NCBI GenBank assembly: GCA_018697195.1
Contig: CM031859.1
Location: 58,332,438-58,396,437 of the forward strand
Reading direction: 5' to 3'
DNA: 64,000 bases
Origin: Certhia americana
Taxonomy: Eukaryota > Chordata > Aves > Passeriformes > Certhiidae
The first letter of the stretch is position 1, and each line of letters begins with the position of its first letter. This document shows positions 39,542-50,700 of the stretch, piece by piece. The notes below the pieces were generated by a model. The model worked only from the letters and a program-made list of their open reading frames with translations, did not search any database and was not told the DNA's origin. The position numbers were made by a program, and so were the translations under genes.

Positions 39542-42500
39542 TCTCCAAGACTCCAACCATTAAACATTTTTTTGGTTCTTTGTAGTAAAGGATCCTTAAT
39601 CCTCAACTCCAAATCAGTGCAGACATTAACATGTAGTCAGTGAAATTCACTTGGTTTGGTAAGTGTGGCAAGTGTGCTGTGTTCTTTTGGAACCATCCTC
39701 ACCAATTATGGAAATAAGCATTTTGAATGCCCCAGCTCTGTGAGGCAATCATGGATCTACAAGTCAATAGTCCCTCACTTAATGTTTTCCATGTATCTAG
39801 TTCATTGATTTCAAAGAACAACACTCCCTCCATCTTGTGCCTCATGATGTATACCAAAGGGACAATGAAAACACATATTCAAAGTGCTCGGCAAAACAGG
39901 CTTCTTAAGAATGTGGTTTAATCACTGCAAATTTTTACAGACCCAAAGGCTCTACCTGACATTCAGCCAAATTGCAGTTAACTATTAAGCCATTCTTCAG
40001 CTTTACCGAGCTCATTTCAAATTGAGTTAAACAAGAAGTGACTGACAATAATACTAATTCCCACAGCATCAGTACTATTGCTCTTGTGCTGCATGAGGAA
40101 AGGTCTGGCACAGCTCCTGCTGGCATCATGCATCCACCTGCAGCTTCTATGACACAGATGGCTGACACAAAACTTCTCAAAACATAGGCAATGCCAACAG
40201 GACCAATATCAGGCTGCTCCCAAAATGAGAGGTACTTTACAGGTAACCAAGTGCTAAACAGAACAGAGGAGATTAAGACTTGTTCTCCTATGTGTCACAT
40301 GACTACGTTACCTCAGAATATGAGGCTAATTTCTTCAAATTTTTGAAAGTTTGAGTTTTAACTGCTAAATCAAAAATAGCCTCAGCTTAGCTCTCTAACA
40401 ATACTATCCTTCTGACTGTCACCTAAAATGTGAAAAGTTCAGATTCATGTCTGTTCAGAAGGCGGGAGCAAACAGGCACTCCATCTGCAAAGGGATGGAA
40501 ATAGGAGAAACACAGACCTCTGTAGCCTGGGGAAAGTGTCAGCTTGAAAGAGAAATAGCCCAGACCTAAGGAGATGTGTGCAGTAAATGAGAAGAGTGTT
40601 CTCAAGCAAGTTTCCTGCTAGAGTAGCAGGGGCACAACTGAAGAAGCATGAAAGGCTATGAATGACAGTGCTAACAGACGACTTGATTGCTGATAAGGAC
40701 TAGTCTTTTATGATCTATCTGCGGCAAGTCAAACAAAAATCTATATGAATTCAGCTTGTGTGATTATGAAGGTCAGCCCTCAGAGGGTACAAAGTGCTAA
40801 TTAAATGTAAGTAATAACTTAGTAATAACAGGAAGAGATGTCCTGACTTTTGTGAGTTGTCAATGCATCAAGAAGGATATCAGGGCATTCCAAATACACC
40901 CCAGCCACCTGTCCTAAAAAGCACTTAGTTGTCATTTAAAGTAGCTCTTCTTCACCATTTTCCTTAGAACGTGAACTCATCACCTTGCCCCTTTGCTTGA
41001 TGTAACTTCTCCAGTAGTTACCATCTTTTTCACATCTTCTTTATTGCTACAGCTACATTTGTTAGTGTTTAGTCAAAGAGGCCATAAATGTGTAGACCAT
41101 AAACATAGTGCACCAACAAGCAAGGCTCTTAAAATGCCACATACATGTTCAAATAGAAACATGCTGAAAGGATTTCCATAATGTCTTAAATAGATAGCAT
41201 AAATAATGTCAAATAGATATCTGAAATCTCTCTAAAAATGGCAGTTCTCCCTAATTTCCAAAATCAAAACCACATTCTGAAGCAGAACCACTGAGGAAAC
41301 AAAGAGGTTTAACCAGGAGAGAGCTAAAACCCATCCAGAGGTAAAACAGTTAAGGTGTCCTACAGGGCATAACGGCAGTGGCAGTCTGGCCTCAAGCCAT
41401 GAGCTGGCACTGCAAGCAGCCTGCTTTTTGGTGAACCTTGTTGGGAACCTTCTAACTCTTTTTCATGTCACCTCCCAGAAATTTCTAACAGGCCTAAAAG
41501 GCACATATAATTGTAAGATCTGGATTCATTTTTTCCCTTCCGGCCATTTAATTCCTAGCTACTCTCTTCTCCCTTTGCCTCTTGGGGTCTCTCTTTCCGA
41601 GTTCTTCTCTCATTTTATGTTTGTGCACATAAAAATGTTTATACTGATCCACTCCTTCAGAACAAATGTCCCTCTGTAGCCAGGACGAGTCCTCCTTCTG
41701 CAGGTGCCAGCAGTTACTTTTCTGGGATGCGGAGAGGAACTGACAGGAGAGGAGTACATATGAGGAAGGAGCATAGCTGTGAAGTTGCAAGTTCACCAAC
41801 AACCACATGCCACAGATGTCAGAACACATCTCCCTCTACTTTCTCTGCTCTGCCAAAAATAAAGGCTAGGGGCAGAATTCCGGTCTTCAATCCATTTGAT
41901 TGCCCTCTGCTGTGACTCAAGGACAAATGTTTGCCTTTAAAGCAGCAAGAAAAATTCTACAAAGGGAGAAAGTTCATATACCTGTAAAATAACTTTAGCA
42001 CAAGTAGGCAGATAAAGCTGGTTGTCACTTGAAAGTTTCAAACTGTCTGAAACTGACACATTCTGAAGTTTGTTTTAATTCTAATTCCCAAATGAAAAAC
42101 ATTATAAGAAAAAGAACAATGATTATTTCTAGTTGCAATTATTAAATCACAACTATTCAATTTTATTAAAATTAAAATATCATGTCCTGATTTTGATCCT
42201 TTCAATTTCACATTATGAAAACATAACAGGAACCTGTAATGCTAAAGGTGACTTGCTCTGTTATAAATGATACATCAAATTAAATCTGATAAATTTCACA
42301 AACCAATTAAGTGGTTGAGCCCAGTTAAGTTCACTATCTGGTACTTAGACCTTAGATATTCTTTCATGACAAAAAGGTAATAATTAGCATTTTTCACATG
42401 AAAAATTTAGATTTTGGTAAAACAGGCTTTTCCAACTCAAAAAAAAAAAAACCTCATTGGGAAACTATGACTATTTTGAACACTCTTGAGTGTGTTTTAA

Positions 42501-45500
42501 TCCTGGTATTATCCTCTACAGGCATGACTCAAAGCCTGTCAAAGGTGAATTAAGGGGCAGAGGGGGTGCTGGTCACCTGGTGACTGCATGGTTACCAAGG
42601 GTACACAACCCTGCTGAAAACCAGGTCATTCCAGTGATTAAACTCATTTACAATACTTTGAACACAAGAGTGGTTCTGAAAGGATCATGGCAATATTGAC
42701 TAGAAAGTCAATGAGATGCTGGGGAAATTAACACTGCACACTAGATACACTTAGAAATGCCATTAGCTGGGAACTCAGCTAATCCTACAGAATGGGGGCA
42801 TGGAGACAGCGTGAATTAGGAGCAAAAGAGAGCGTTCAACAAGGTGGATGAAAAACTCCAGCTGCCACTGGATTTTGTGTGGCACTGAAGCAGTTGAGGC
42901 CATCAGCCCAAGATTTGCAGTATTTCTATGGGTGGAACAAACCATACAACTGGAGTACTCACTGTTTAAAAAGTAATGATTGGAAGAGCCATTGATTGGT
43001 CTCCAGTTTACTTGGCAGTGCTGTTCTTTTCTCCAGTCTGCTTCTATACATCATGGCATATGTATACCTGAAAAACCAAATCTTAATAAAAGCAAGCTTT
43101 TATAGAAGCTGACCCCACTTCTATGTTTCTTTTTTTTTTTTTTTTAATTCCCCATCCCTTTCATCCAAAAAAAAATGGAAGTCCTTTTTGAGAAAAGCTA
43201 TTTTATAGCTGTCAACCGTCTTTTTAACTGATCTCACAAGATGTGTGGGATCTACATTATCAACAGATCGGAAAAAAAATCTGTAACCAGACAATATAAT
43301 AGTAATCCATTTTCCATCAGAAGAAGAACTTTCAAGATGAAGAAAAATCCTTTCATTCATTTTAAATATGGCTCAGTGACAGAAGACAAACTAAAGATAG
43401 AGAGCTTACAGTGAATACCTCAGATCGAATTGCTGGTGTAACAATAAGGATACTGCCTTTATGCAATGACTGAATTCACCTGAGATGATTTTTCTGTACT
43501 ACTTGTGTGTAAGGAATTTGGGCCGAGGTAGATCCCTGTCAATTTATTTGTAGGTCAGCTGCCAATATTTTGTCTTTGAAGCAGCTCCTCTCACTTTGTG
43601 TTTTTTTCCAGTTTTCTCTCTTTCTTCTACAGCACAATGGATCAGGGCAGTCAACAGGCTGAGCCACTGTGATTTTTTTCTGAGTTCCTCTGTTCTCAGG
43701 TTTTCTGACATTCCTAGCATGAATAGGTGCACTAAGATAATTACGCTAATCCATCTAGCAAAACACCTAACTTATATATTTGGAGCTAATTAGATAAACT
43801 TCAAAATGGGTCATTTTTCAGCCCCTCAGCCTCCGCCTGCTTATGAGCATTACCCCTGAGGGGACTCTTTCTCAATCAGGTAGACATTTCTGGGAATGAG
43901 ATATAATGAATCCCTTTACCTCCTGAACTGGAAACCTCTTTTGATTGAGACTTAAGCAAACTGAGGACAAATTCAGACATGACAGAAGTAGGAACTCTCT
44001 CAAGGCAACAGTACTGCTTCTTCCTACCTAGATTAGGTTTGACCCAACCTACTGACAAAAGGGCAAAAGCATTTTAGTAGCAAAAGTGTAGTGGGATCCT
44101 TATTTCTCCAGTAAAGAAAGGCAAGGTAAGATTATAGCATTTAGTTCCCCTTACTGACATTAGCGCTATATGCAGATAAGATCTTTCAAATTAATAATAA
44201 AGAGTCTTGCCAGAAATGGGTCTGTTCTCTGGACCCTGGAACAAGTTTAAATTTCACTAGTAGCAGGGCCTTTTTCCTCCCCCAGATTTTTCAAAACATT
44301 TAAGCCTGATGCTGTTGCAGTAATGCTTTGTGCTTTTTTAATGTAAAATTCTGTGGATTTAAAAATGGTGGAAAATTATCTAAAAATAGATACTGTGTTT
44401 TTCCATTAATGACAGTTGACCACAGCATTTTAGTTAGTTTTTAACTGGAGTCACATTCCCTTGACAAATGCCCAGTAAGAAACAATTCTAACCTACAAAG
44501 ACATCCTGTCCAACTTAGAGACCAACAAAGGCAGCAGGGGAAAAAACAGCACTGACTTGCAGCAAGTTGAACAAAATGAAACAGCAACTCAGCAACAAAT
44601 CTACATTCAGTCAAAACATTTAAATGATTCAGAGTCATGCTTCTCCATTTACATCAGCAACATTACAACAAAGATTAATAGCAGTGTAGACTTCCAGGCT
44701 TTTGACAAAGAAAAGAGTGCCTAAGTATAAAATGTTTTTGGGCAATTGTGGGGTAAAAAGACAGAATTTGGGGGGGTAGGGGGAACAGAGAAAAGGACAA
44801 AACAGGCACAAATGTGAAGCATTATAGCAAATATAACTGTTGAAGTGCACAGTCACAAACCTGTGCCACTCTCCACTCCTTAGCTTTTGTGGTCTCTGCT
44901 GGCTTAAAAGGAAAGACAATGAAATCATCTTCTAAAAATGTCCATGTGGTGCTAAGCACATTTCCAAAGCACAAGATGTGAGTCTAATCAGAAACAATAT
45001 TTCTTCACAAGTTAAGATGGGATATGTGATGTACTTGAGCTTAACATCCCTTGGCTAGACCAGGTTTGCTTTCTTTTTTTTTTTTTTTTCTTTCTCCAGA
45101 CCTTCCTACATCTCTGATGCAGAAGGGAGAAGGTGCTGCCCTTGAACAGCACCACACCAGGCTCAGACATGCAGTCCTGCAGTGTGGAGCTGTAAGGCTG
45201 CAGAGGTGCCAGCCTTGCTGCTGCTGCTGCTGGGACCACACAGAAAGAGATTTGATATAAAGTTGGGGGGGTGAGGCAAAAAAGTCATTGAACCAGTAAA
45301 ACTGACAAAGGCCTTTTGTTTCCCCTCACTCCAAAAGAAAAAAGGTAGCACACACTAGCTGTGTGCAACCTATTGAGGCTCAGTTGTTTCCAAAGAAACA
45401 CAGGTGAGCTCCTGTATTGCTTCCCCCCATCTCTTTTCCTGTTCTGACACTGTAATTTTAGAGGTTGAAGCAGATGAAAAAAGCTTTTCCACTGTAACAC

Positions 45501-46889
45501 AATGTCTTTTCTTCTAGTGCCTGCCACAAGTGTAATGACTTGTGATTTTCTGTTCCTTTTGCTTCCAGAACAAGCTCTGATGGAGCTCCCTAATGATAAC
45601 AAACCATCACTGTAGTAATATTGATACCTGTTGTAATCACTGGCATTCTGGCTTTTCAATTTTCACTATTTGCCTTGGATCAAGTAGCTCTGTGCTAATG
45701 CAACAGAAGGTCACCAGATGAAGGGGCTGATAACAGAGAGGGACTGTTCTACTTAACATGCATGGAGGATTATGCTTTTCAGTCGTCCTCGAGCTAATCT
45801 TTCAAGTTGTCCTTTTTTGACTTTCTCAGTTTAATCAGTTTAATCTCATCTTCCTTCTTTTCTGATTACAAGGATTTTCTCTAGAAACCTTGCCTCCACA
45901 ATAAGGACCACGTGGCAATTTATTCTTATATTGATTTCAACATTTCTTTTCTACTACCAGGGCTCTGCTGTAAGGGGGAAGGGTGAGACCTAAAGGGGAA
46001 GAAGAGGGGATCCCTCTAGTGCCTCCTGACTAGCAAATCCCCACACTTTTCTTATCTGGGAGTCTGAATACTCCTTTAACACACTTGAAGTCAGAAACAG
46101 CAGTCAGATTGGAAATACTCAGATGTGATTAAAAGTTAGTGGAGACAGTAAGAGTGATACAGCATAATCAGAAGGCATGCTAAATCTGGAGCAGCAGTAG
46201 TCAAAGTATATGGGGCACATTTTCCAAGGGGCTCTTCCAAGAGTGTTATTCCATTCTACTCTTACACAGCAGAGCCTAGCACTAACTTCAGGTGTGGAAA
46301 CCAGATTCAAGGCCAGGGACTTAGTCAGTGGCCAATCTGTACAGGTGTGTCTGTCTGCGTATTTGCATATGCATTTGACTATATGGGCAAACTTCCCCTT
46401 TCTATCTATTTCTTGTCCATCTCCCTAGGACAGGAGGAATTCCCATAATTATTGATTTTTTCCTGGCAGAAGAGATGAAGACTTCTTAGCACTGGACTGA
46501 TATTTTACCTATTTATGTCTGCAATGTCTAGTGAAAATAGAAAAAAGAAAGCAAGAGGCAACATGCTTTTCCACACACTCCCCAACCCTTCAGTCAGAAG
46601 CTCAGGCAGCTATAGGTAGTTATAGTCAGGCAGGCCCACTTCAATAATAAGTTGACCTGGTCCAAAAAGCAAGAAAGATGTCCAAGAGACAACATCTTGC
46701 CTTTACACCAAATAAATAACAGAGGAATTGTATCAGCCTTCCACCATTTACCTTCTTCTGCTTTAGACACCACCTCATCATCACATCTCCACAGTCCCTG
46801 ATTCCACAGACAACTGCAATGTTTATCTGCAGCCTCAGCTTCCCCAGACAGACATGCTTGTTGACTTGTGAGTGATACAACAGCAGTGA
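39542..46889. other. Unique-looking noncoding DNA
   Basis: No gene recognised across about 7.3 kb. Low-complexity points are a 16-T run at 43130-43145, a G-rich patch at 44770-44784, a 16-T run at 45074-45089 and five CTG units at 45218-45232. A block at 42060-42330 is very AT-rich. An inverted repeat gtcacctggtgac lies at 42572-42584. Confidence 0.55.
45218..45232. repeat. Short (CTG)5 trinucleotide repeat
   Basis: Five CTG units, far below expansion length. Confidence 0.85.
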
Positions 46890-46949
46890 GATAAAATGGG
46901 TTGGTGTTTAGTCCTGTAAGATGAAATGGGTTGGTGTTTAGTCCTGTAA
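46890..46949. repeat. Tandem duplication, 30-bp unit, two copies
   Basis: 46890-46919 and 46920-46949 are identical except one base (gataaa against gatgaa). The near identity implies a recent event or ongoing homogenisation. It could be the seed of a minisatellite. Confidence 0.95.
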
Positions 46950-49599
46950 GACTGTTCTAATTTTCCTACAAGCAATGAGGAATTTTGCTCTCTCTTCAGG
47001 GTTCCTGGAGATAATGATATACCATAGCCAGCAGAGGTGAACATCTGTTTAAAGAACTGTGAACTTACAGAGACCATTTGTCTATCTGATCTTCCTTTCT
47101 TGTTTTTCAGTGCACCCTATCCATTTCTCTGTTAATTAAATAGATGCGAAATCACTAAACCACTGGGTCGAAGAAACAATTAAACTACAATTGAAATAAA
47201 AAAGTGGGAGGGAGAGGATTCTCTTCTTTTTTCCTCTCAGCTGATTCTGCTTGGTAGAAATTGCCCTACTTCTTGATCATGCAGTTTCTTTTCTCTTTGC
47301 AGAAAGAAAACTTGGATTCATGAGGGTGTATCCACCTAATGACAACACAGTAGAGTTAGCCCAAGAGAACAATGCATCCCATTAATCTACTCATGCTTAA
47401 TTGGAAAGTACAATATGGAACTGGCATTTTAAAGGCAGACTGTAAATGTACTTGGATTGGTTGGTATTTAATTGATGCAACAGGCACATAAATATGTGTA
47501 ACCTAAAAAAGAGTGAGTGAATGCAACCAGAAGTTGTGAGTCACATTTTCTTTTTGAATATTACCCATACCAGTTATAGGCAAAAATAATAAACATAAAG
47601 TGACTACCATTGACCTCTGCACATCCTATTTGAGGAGAAAATATCTTGTCTGCACTGCCCAGTGCCCTGTAGTGGGAGCAGCCAAGAGCTAGAAAGCCTG
47701 GGAGCTGTGGGATGGGAAGAGTCACCACTTCAATCATGTATGCTTTCCATGCTTCCTCCTTTGCCCACAAGCATCTGGACAATTGCAAGCTCCCCTGAGA
47801 GCTCAGCAGGGACTGGGGGAAATATCTGACCCATGCAGTGCCCCTGCTGCACTGCTGCCTTTGCTCTGCCTCACAGCAGGAAGAGCAGCAGGCCCAGTGA
47901 CCTAAGTGTTTCCCAGGAATGGCATCAGGGAGCAAGTGTGGGAAGTATGAAGGCTGATGCTATTGCACTGTGGAGGAGGACTGAAGCAGAGTCACAAGGA
48001 GGCTCTGGTCCCTAAAGACAAGAATGTGGATGGGGATTGTTTTCCAGAACAGCAGAGGGCAAACAACATGCTTTTGTTTCACCACATGTATTCATCTTTA
48101 AACAGTACTAGAGGCTGTGGAATGGCTTTGCAAGACATTGAAAATCACTCTTTGCTAAAGTAGAGCACATCTCTCCTTATAGGCATGAGAAAAGGGGAGA
48201 CTTCTAGAATCCAAGGACTTTGGCAGCCCAATACTGTATGAATAGACTATTGCCTATATGAAATTACTTCCCACAAAACCATAAACTTCTTTGCTAAAAA
48301 GTGAAGTCCCACACTGTTAAAAAGACTGTCACTAAAGCAAAGTGAAAAAGAGCTGAGCATTTTTTTGCTTTTGTCTTACCTCATTTTCACCATTGCCACC
48401 AGCACTCCACATCATATGCACACAAAACCATAAACTTTAGTCTTCCAGAAACCTCCTTACTGAATTTTTCCCTGTACATACGGCAGATTATTTCTTGAGC
48501 CTTCTGACTGAATTATGTTTCCCCTGCCAACACTATCCATTGTGTGGAGGCTGCACTCATAATCTGTGAAACGAATAGTACTTGTTAAAGATCTTATAAA
48601 TAATCTTATCACATGAATATAGCAGAAATTTGCCCAGTTGAGAAATATAGCTCATGAGACTAATTTTTTGCAAAATAGTATCCCTCTGAAAATGGTTTCA
48701 GCATTAGGGAAAAATAAAAAGAGGAAATAAGGAAAAGGAAAATGACTGCCCTACAGTTCCCTGTGTCTGAACAACCCTGTTGGATGTCACAAGGCTATAG
48801 CAATCTTCACTTTTCTACATCTGCAGTACAGCCGGTCCCTTATCTAGAAAAGACCAGAAGATCTCCTGATGCATCTTGAACAGTATAAACTCAAAAGAAA
48901 TGGAAGGGTGAATGGAGATGCGTGGCCATACAGGGATGCACCTTGTGTGCAGCAGGGACATGGTAGATGTATAGGTGATAGTCTGGAAGGGAGATGGGAG
49001 GAGATAATGAGGTGGGGCAGACATAGCAGAAATTACCCTTTTCTGTTGTTTCCAGACCATTACTATTGTATCCTCAATTGCCTGGCAGATGTCCTTTGTA
49101 TCTGATTAATAAGAGTTGGAACAACACATTTTTCTGGCCAGGTTTTTTCTTGTCAGGTGATAACTTCTCCTCTGCTGAGCTGGAAGGATCAAGAGAAGGT
49201 ATCCATAGTGCTACAGCAGCTGGAACCCAGAAGAGCCTGACAAGGCAGGACAGGGAGAGGTGAGATAGAAGGCTGTGTGCAGAAAACAGCACAGCAGTTC
49301 TGGAAGGAAAAGGAGCAGGAAACTTTTAAATTGCCAAGCATGAACTAGTTCTTTCCAGAAAACTGGATTACAAATAATCCTGTCTGTAAAATTACTAGGA
49401 AAAATAAAAAATAAAACAGCCGATCTCAGTTCATCTCTCTCTTTTGAGGAGAAAAAGAGCCTGGAACAGTTCTAAGACATGCATTTCTATTCACAAAAGG
49501 TCCTGATGTAACACCTGCACCAGTGTCCAATCTGGATTTTCAAGTGAAATCTTTGTGGGTCGTTTGTGCACTCATAGTATTGGCAAATAAGAGTTATAT
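46950..49599. other. Noncoding DNA, slightly GC-richer around 47.6-48.1 kb
   Basis: No gene recognised. Around 47630-48060 GC content rises, with short inverted repeats (gcagtg...cactgc at 47836-47856). Overlapping open frames on both strands (47561-47935 minus; 47833-48163 plus) have no domain that I know. Confidence 0.5.
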
Positions 49600-50000
49600 C
49601 ACATAACAGAAAGCCATACACTTTTTCCCTAGTTACCCTAATTGTATTCTGCTATTAAATGATTATCATGCAAATGCTGAAAGGGGAAGAACTTGTATAG
49701 TAATGGAATTCCTTTTTGTTCCTGTAATCTATTTATTGAGGTTTTTCCAATTATTTTTTATATTAAAAAAACGAGTAAGAAATATAAGTACAAAGAAACT
49801 ACAGAAAAAAAGCATTTGTGATTGAATTAGTGAATCCAGAACATAATCATCAATAGATGTCTTTATTATTAATATAGAGCAGCAATTTTGGCTGAATGAT
49901 TAGCCAAAGTTTCAAAGCCTTGCAGAGTTGTTTCTATTTGCATAACAAATCAGCAGTGTAAGTCAACTGTACTCTTGGTATAATCTTAAAAAAATATTGT
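49600..50000. promoter_or_regulatory. Candidate regulatory block with octamer and SOX-OCT sites
   Basis: An AT-rich stretch with a perfect POU octamer ATGCAAAT (49668-49675) and, 261 bases on, ATTTGCATAACAAAT (49936-49950). The latter is a close match to the composite OCT-SOX element (octamer half directly followed by an ACAA SOX half). Several TAAT-type motifs lie between. No conservation data are available to me, and octamers occur by chance several times in this window, so the regulatory role is inference. Confidence 0.25.
49936..49950 (+). promoter_or_regulatory. SOX-OCT composite motif
   Basis: ATTTGCAT followed without a gap by AACAAAT gives the juxtaposed POU and SOX half-sites known from pluripotency and neural enhancers. 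The SOX half AACAAA fits the A/T-A/T-CAA-A/T core on this strand. Motif match only. Confidence 0.4.
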
Positions 50001-50048
50001 TTATTTATCCCTCCAAAAACAGAGGAAAAATTTCACCTACAGACTCAT

Positions 50049-50700
50049 TTTCCTGAATGCAACAAAAGCAATAGCATCAGCAAAGACTCTTATTCTCCTT
50101 CAGGAATTCCCAAATCCGCCACCCTACCTAGAGACCTCACAATCCCAGCCCTGCTGGCTGCAAGCTCCGTCTCCAGGCACAGAACCAACAGTTCTTGTGA
50201 GAACTCCTGCCCTCTCAACAGCCAGCTTCAGCCAGGAACCTCTCTACTTGTACCAGTGACTTGCTCATGCTATTGCCTGAGCTCTGATGAACCATCATTC
50301 TTCATGGCACTGGTTGTCCTCCAAGAAGGACCCAATAATTCCTAAGGAAGTCTGAAGGACATTGCAGACTTAACTGTGTCTAAAGTCTGCTGAAGTGGGG
50401 AGAACCAGGGACCACTCAGAAAGCCATCTTAGGAAGTTTTCAGCTTGAGAAGGATACAAAAGCTGCCAACAGTGGAGAGCTGACTCACTCTAGGAAGAAC
50501 TTATCAAGTTCGTCCCTTCTGGACAGAGAAGGTGCCAAGGTTTGCTTGGTCAATGGCATGTCAACCATGGCACTGAGCCAAGCATTTCACCTGGGAGCTG
50601 GCTGGGAATCTATGTTTGTAATAAATCTGCTACATTTTACATCAAAATGCCCAGTAGGTGCTGCCCCTTTATTCTTTCAAGGATGCTTTTCCTCACACTT
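50049..50700 (+). mobile_element. LTR-like block of uncertain identity
   Basis: This block is GC-richer than its neighbours and has an LTR-like order of signals: a TATA-like tacaaaag (50455-50462), then about 160 bases on a canonical AATAAA (50620-50625). The text around ctaggaagaacttatc and gttcgtcccttctgg (50491-50522) recalls avian class I-like LTR leader regions, but I cannot name a family. TG/CA ends and a target duplication were not found. An unrelated transcript 3' end is equally possible. Confidence 0.25.

Noticed and set aside
46361..46368. Octamer attTGCAT, with others near 26275, 59068 and 59588
   Set aside because: Several octamers are expected by chance in 64 kb of AT-rich DNA; only the composite at 49936 has added SOX half-site support.
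48049..48062. CTCF-like core (acagcagagggcaa)
   Set aside because: Core partly fits but the first and last consensus positions do not; single weak matches are frequent and no supporting data are available.
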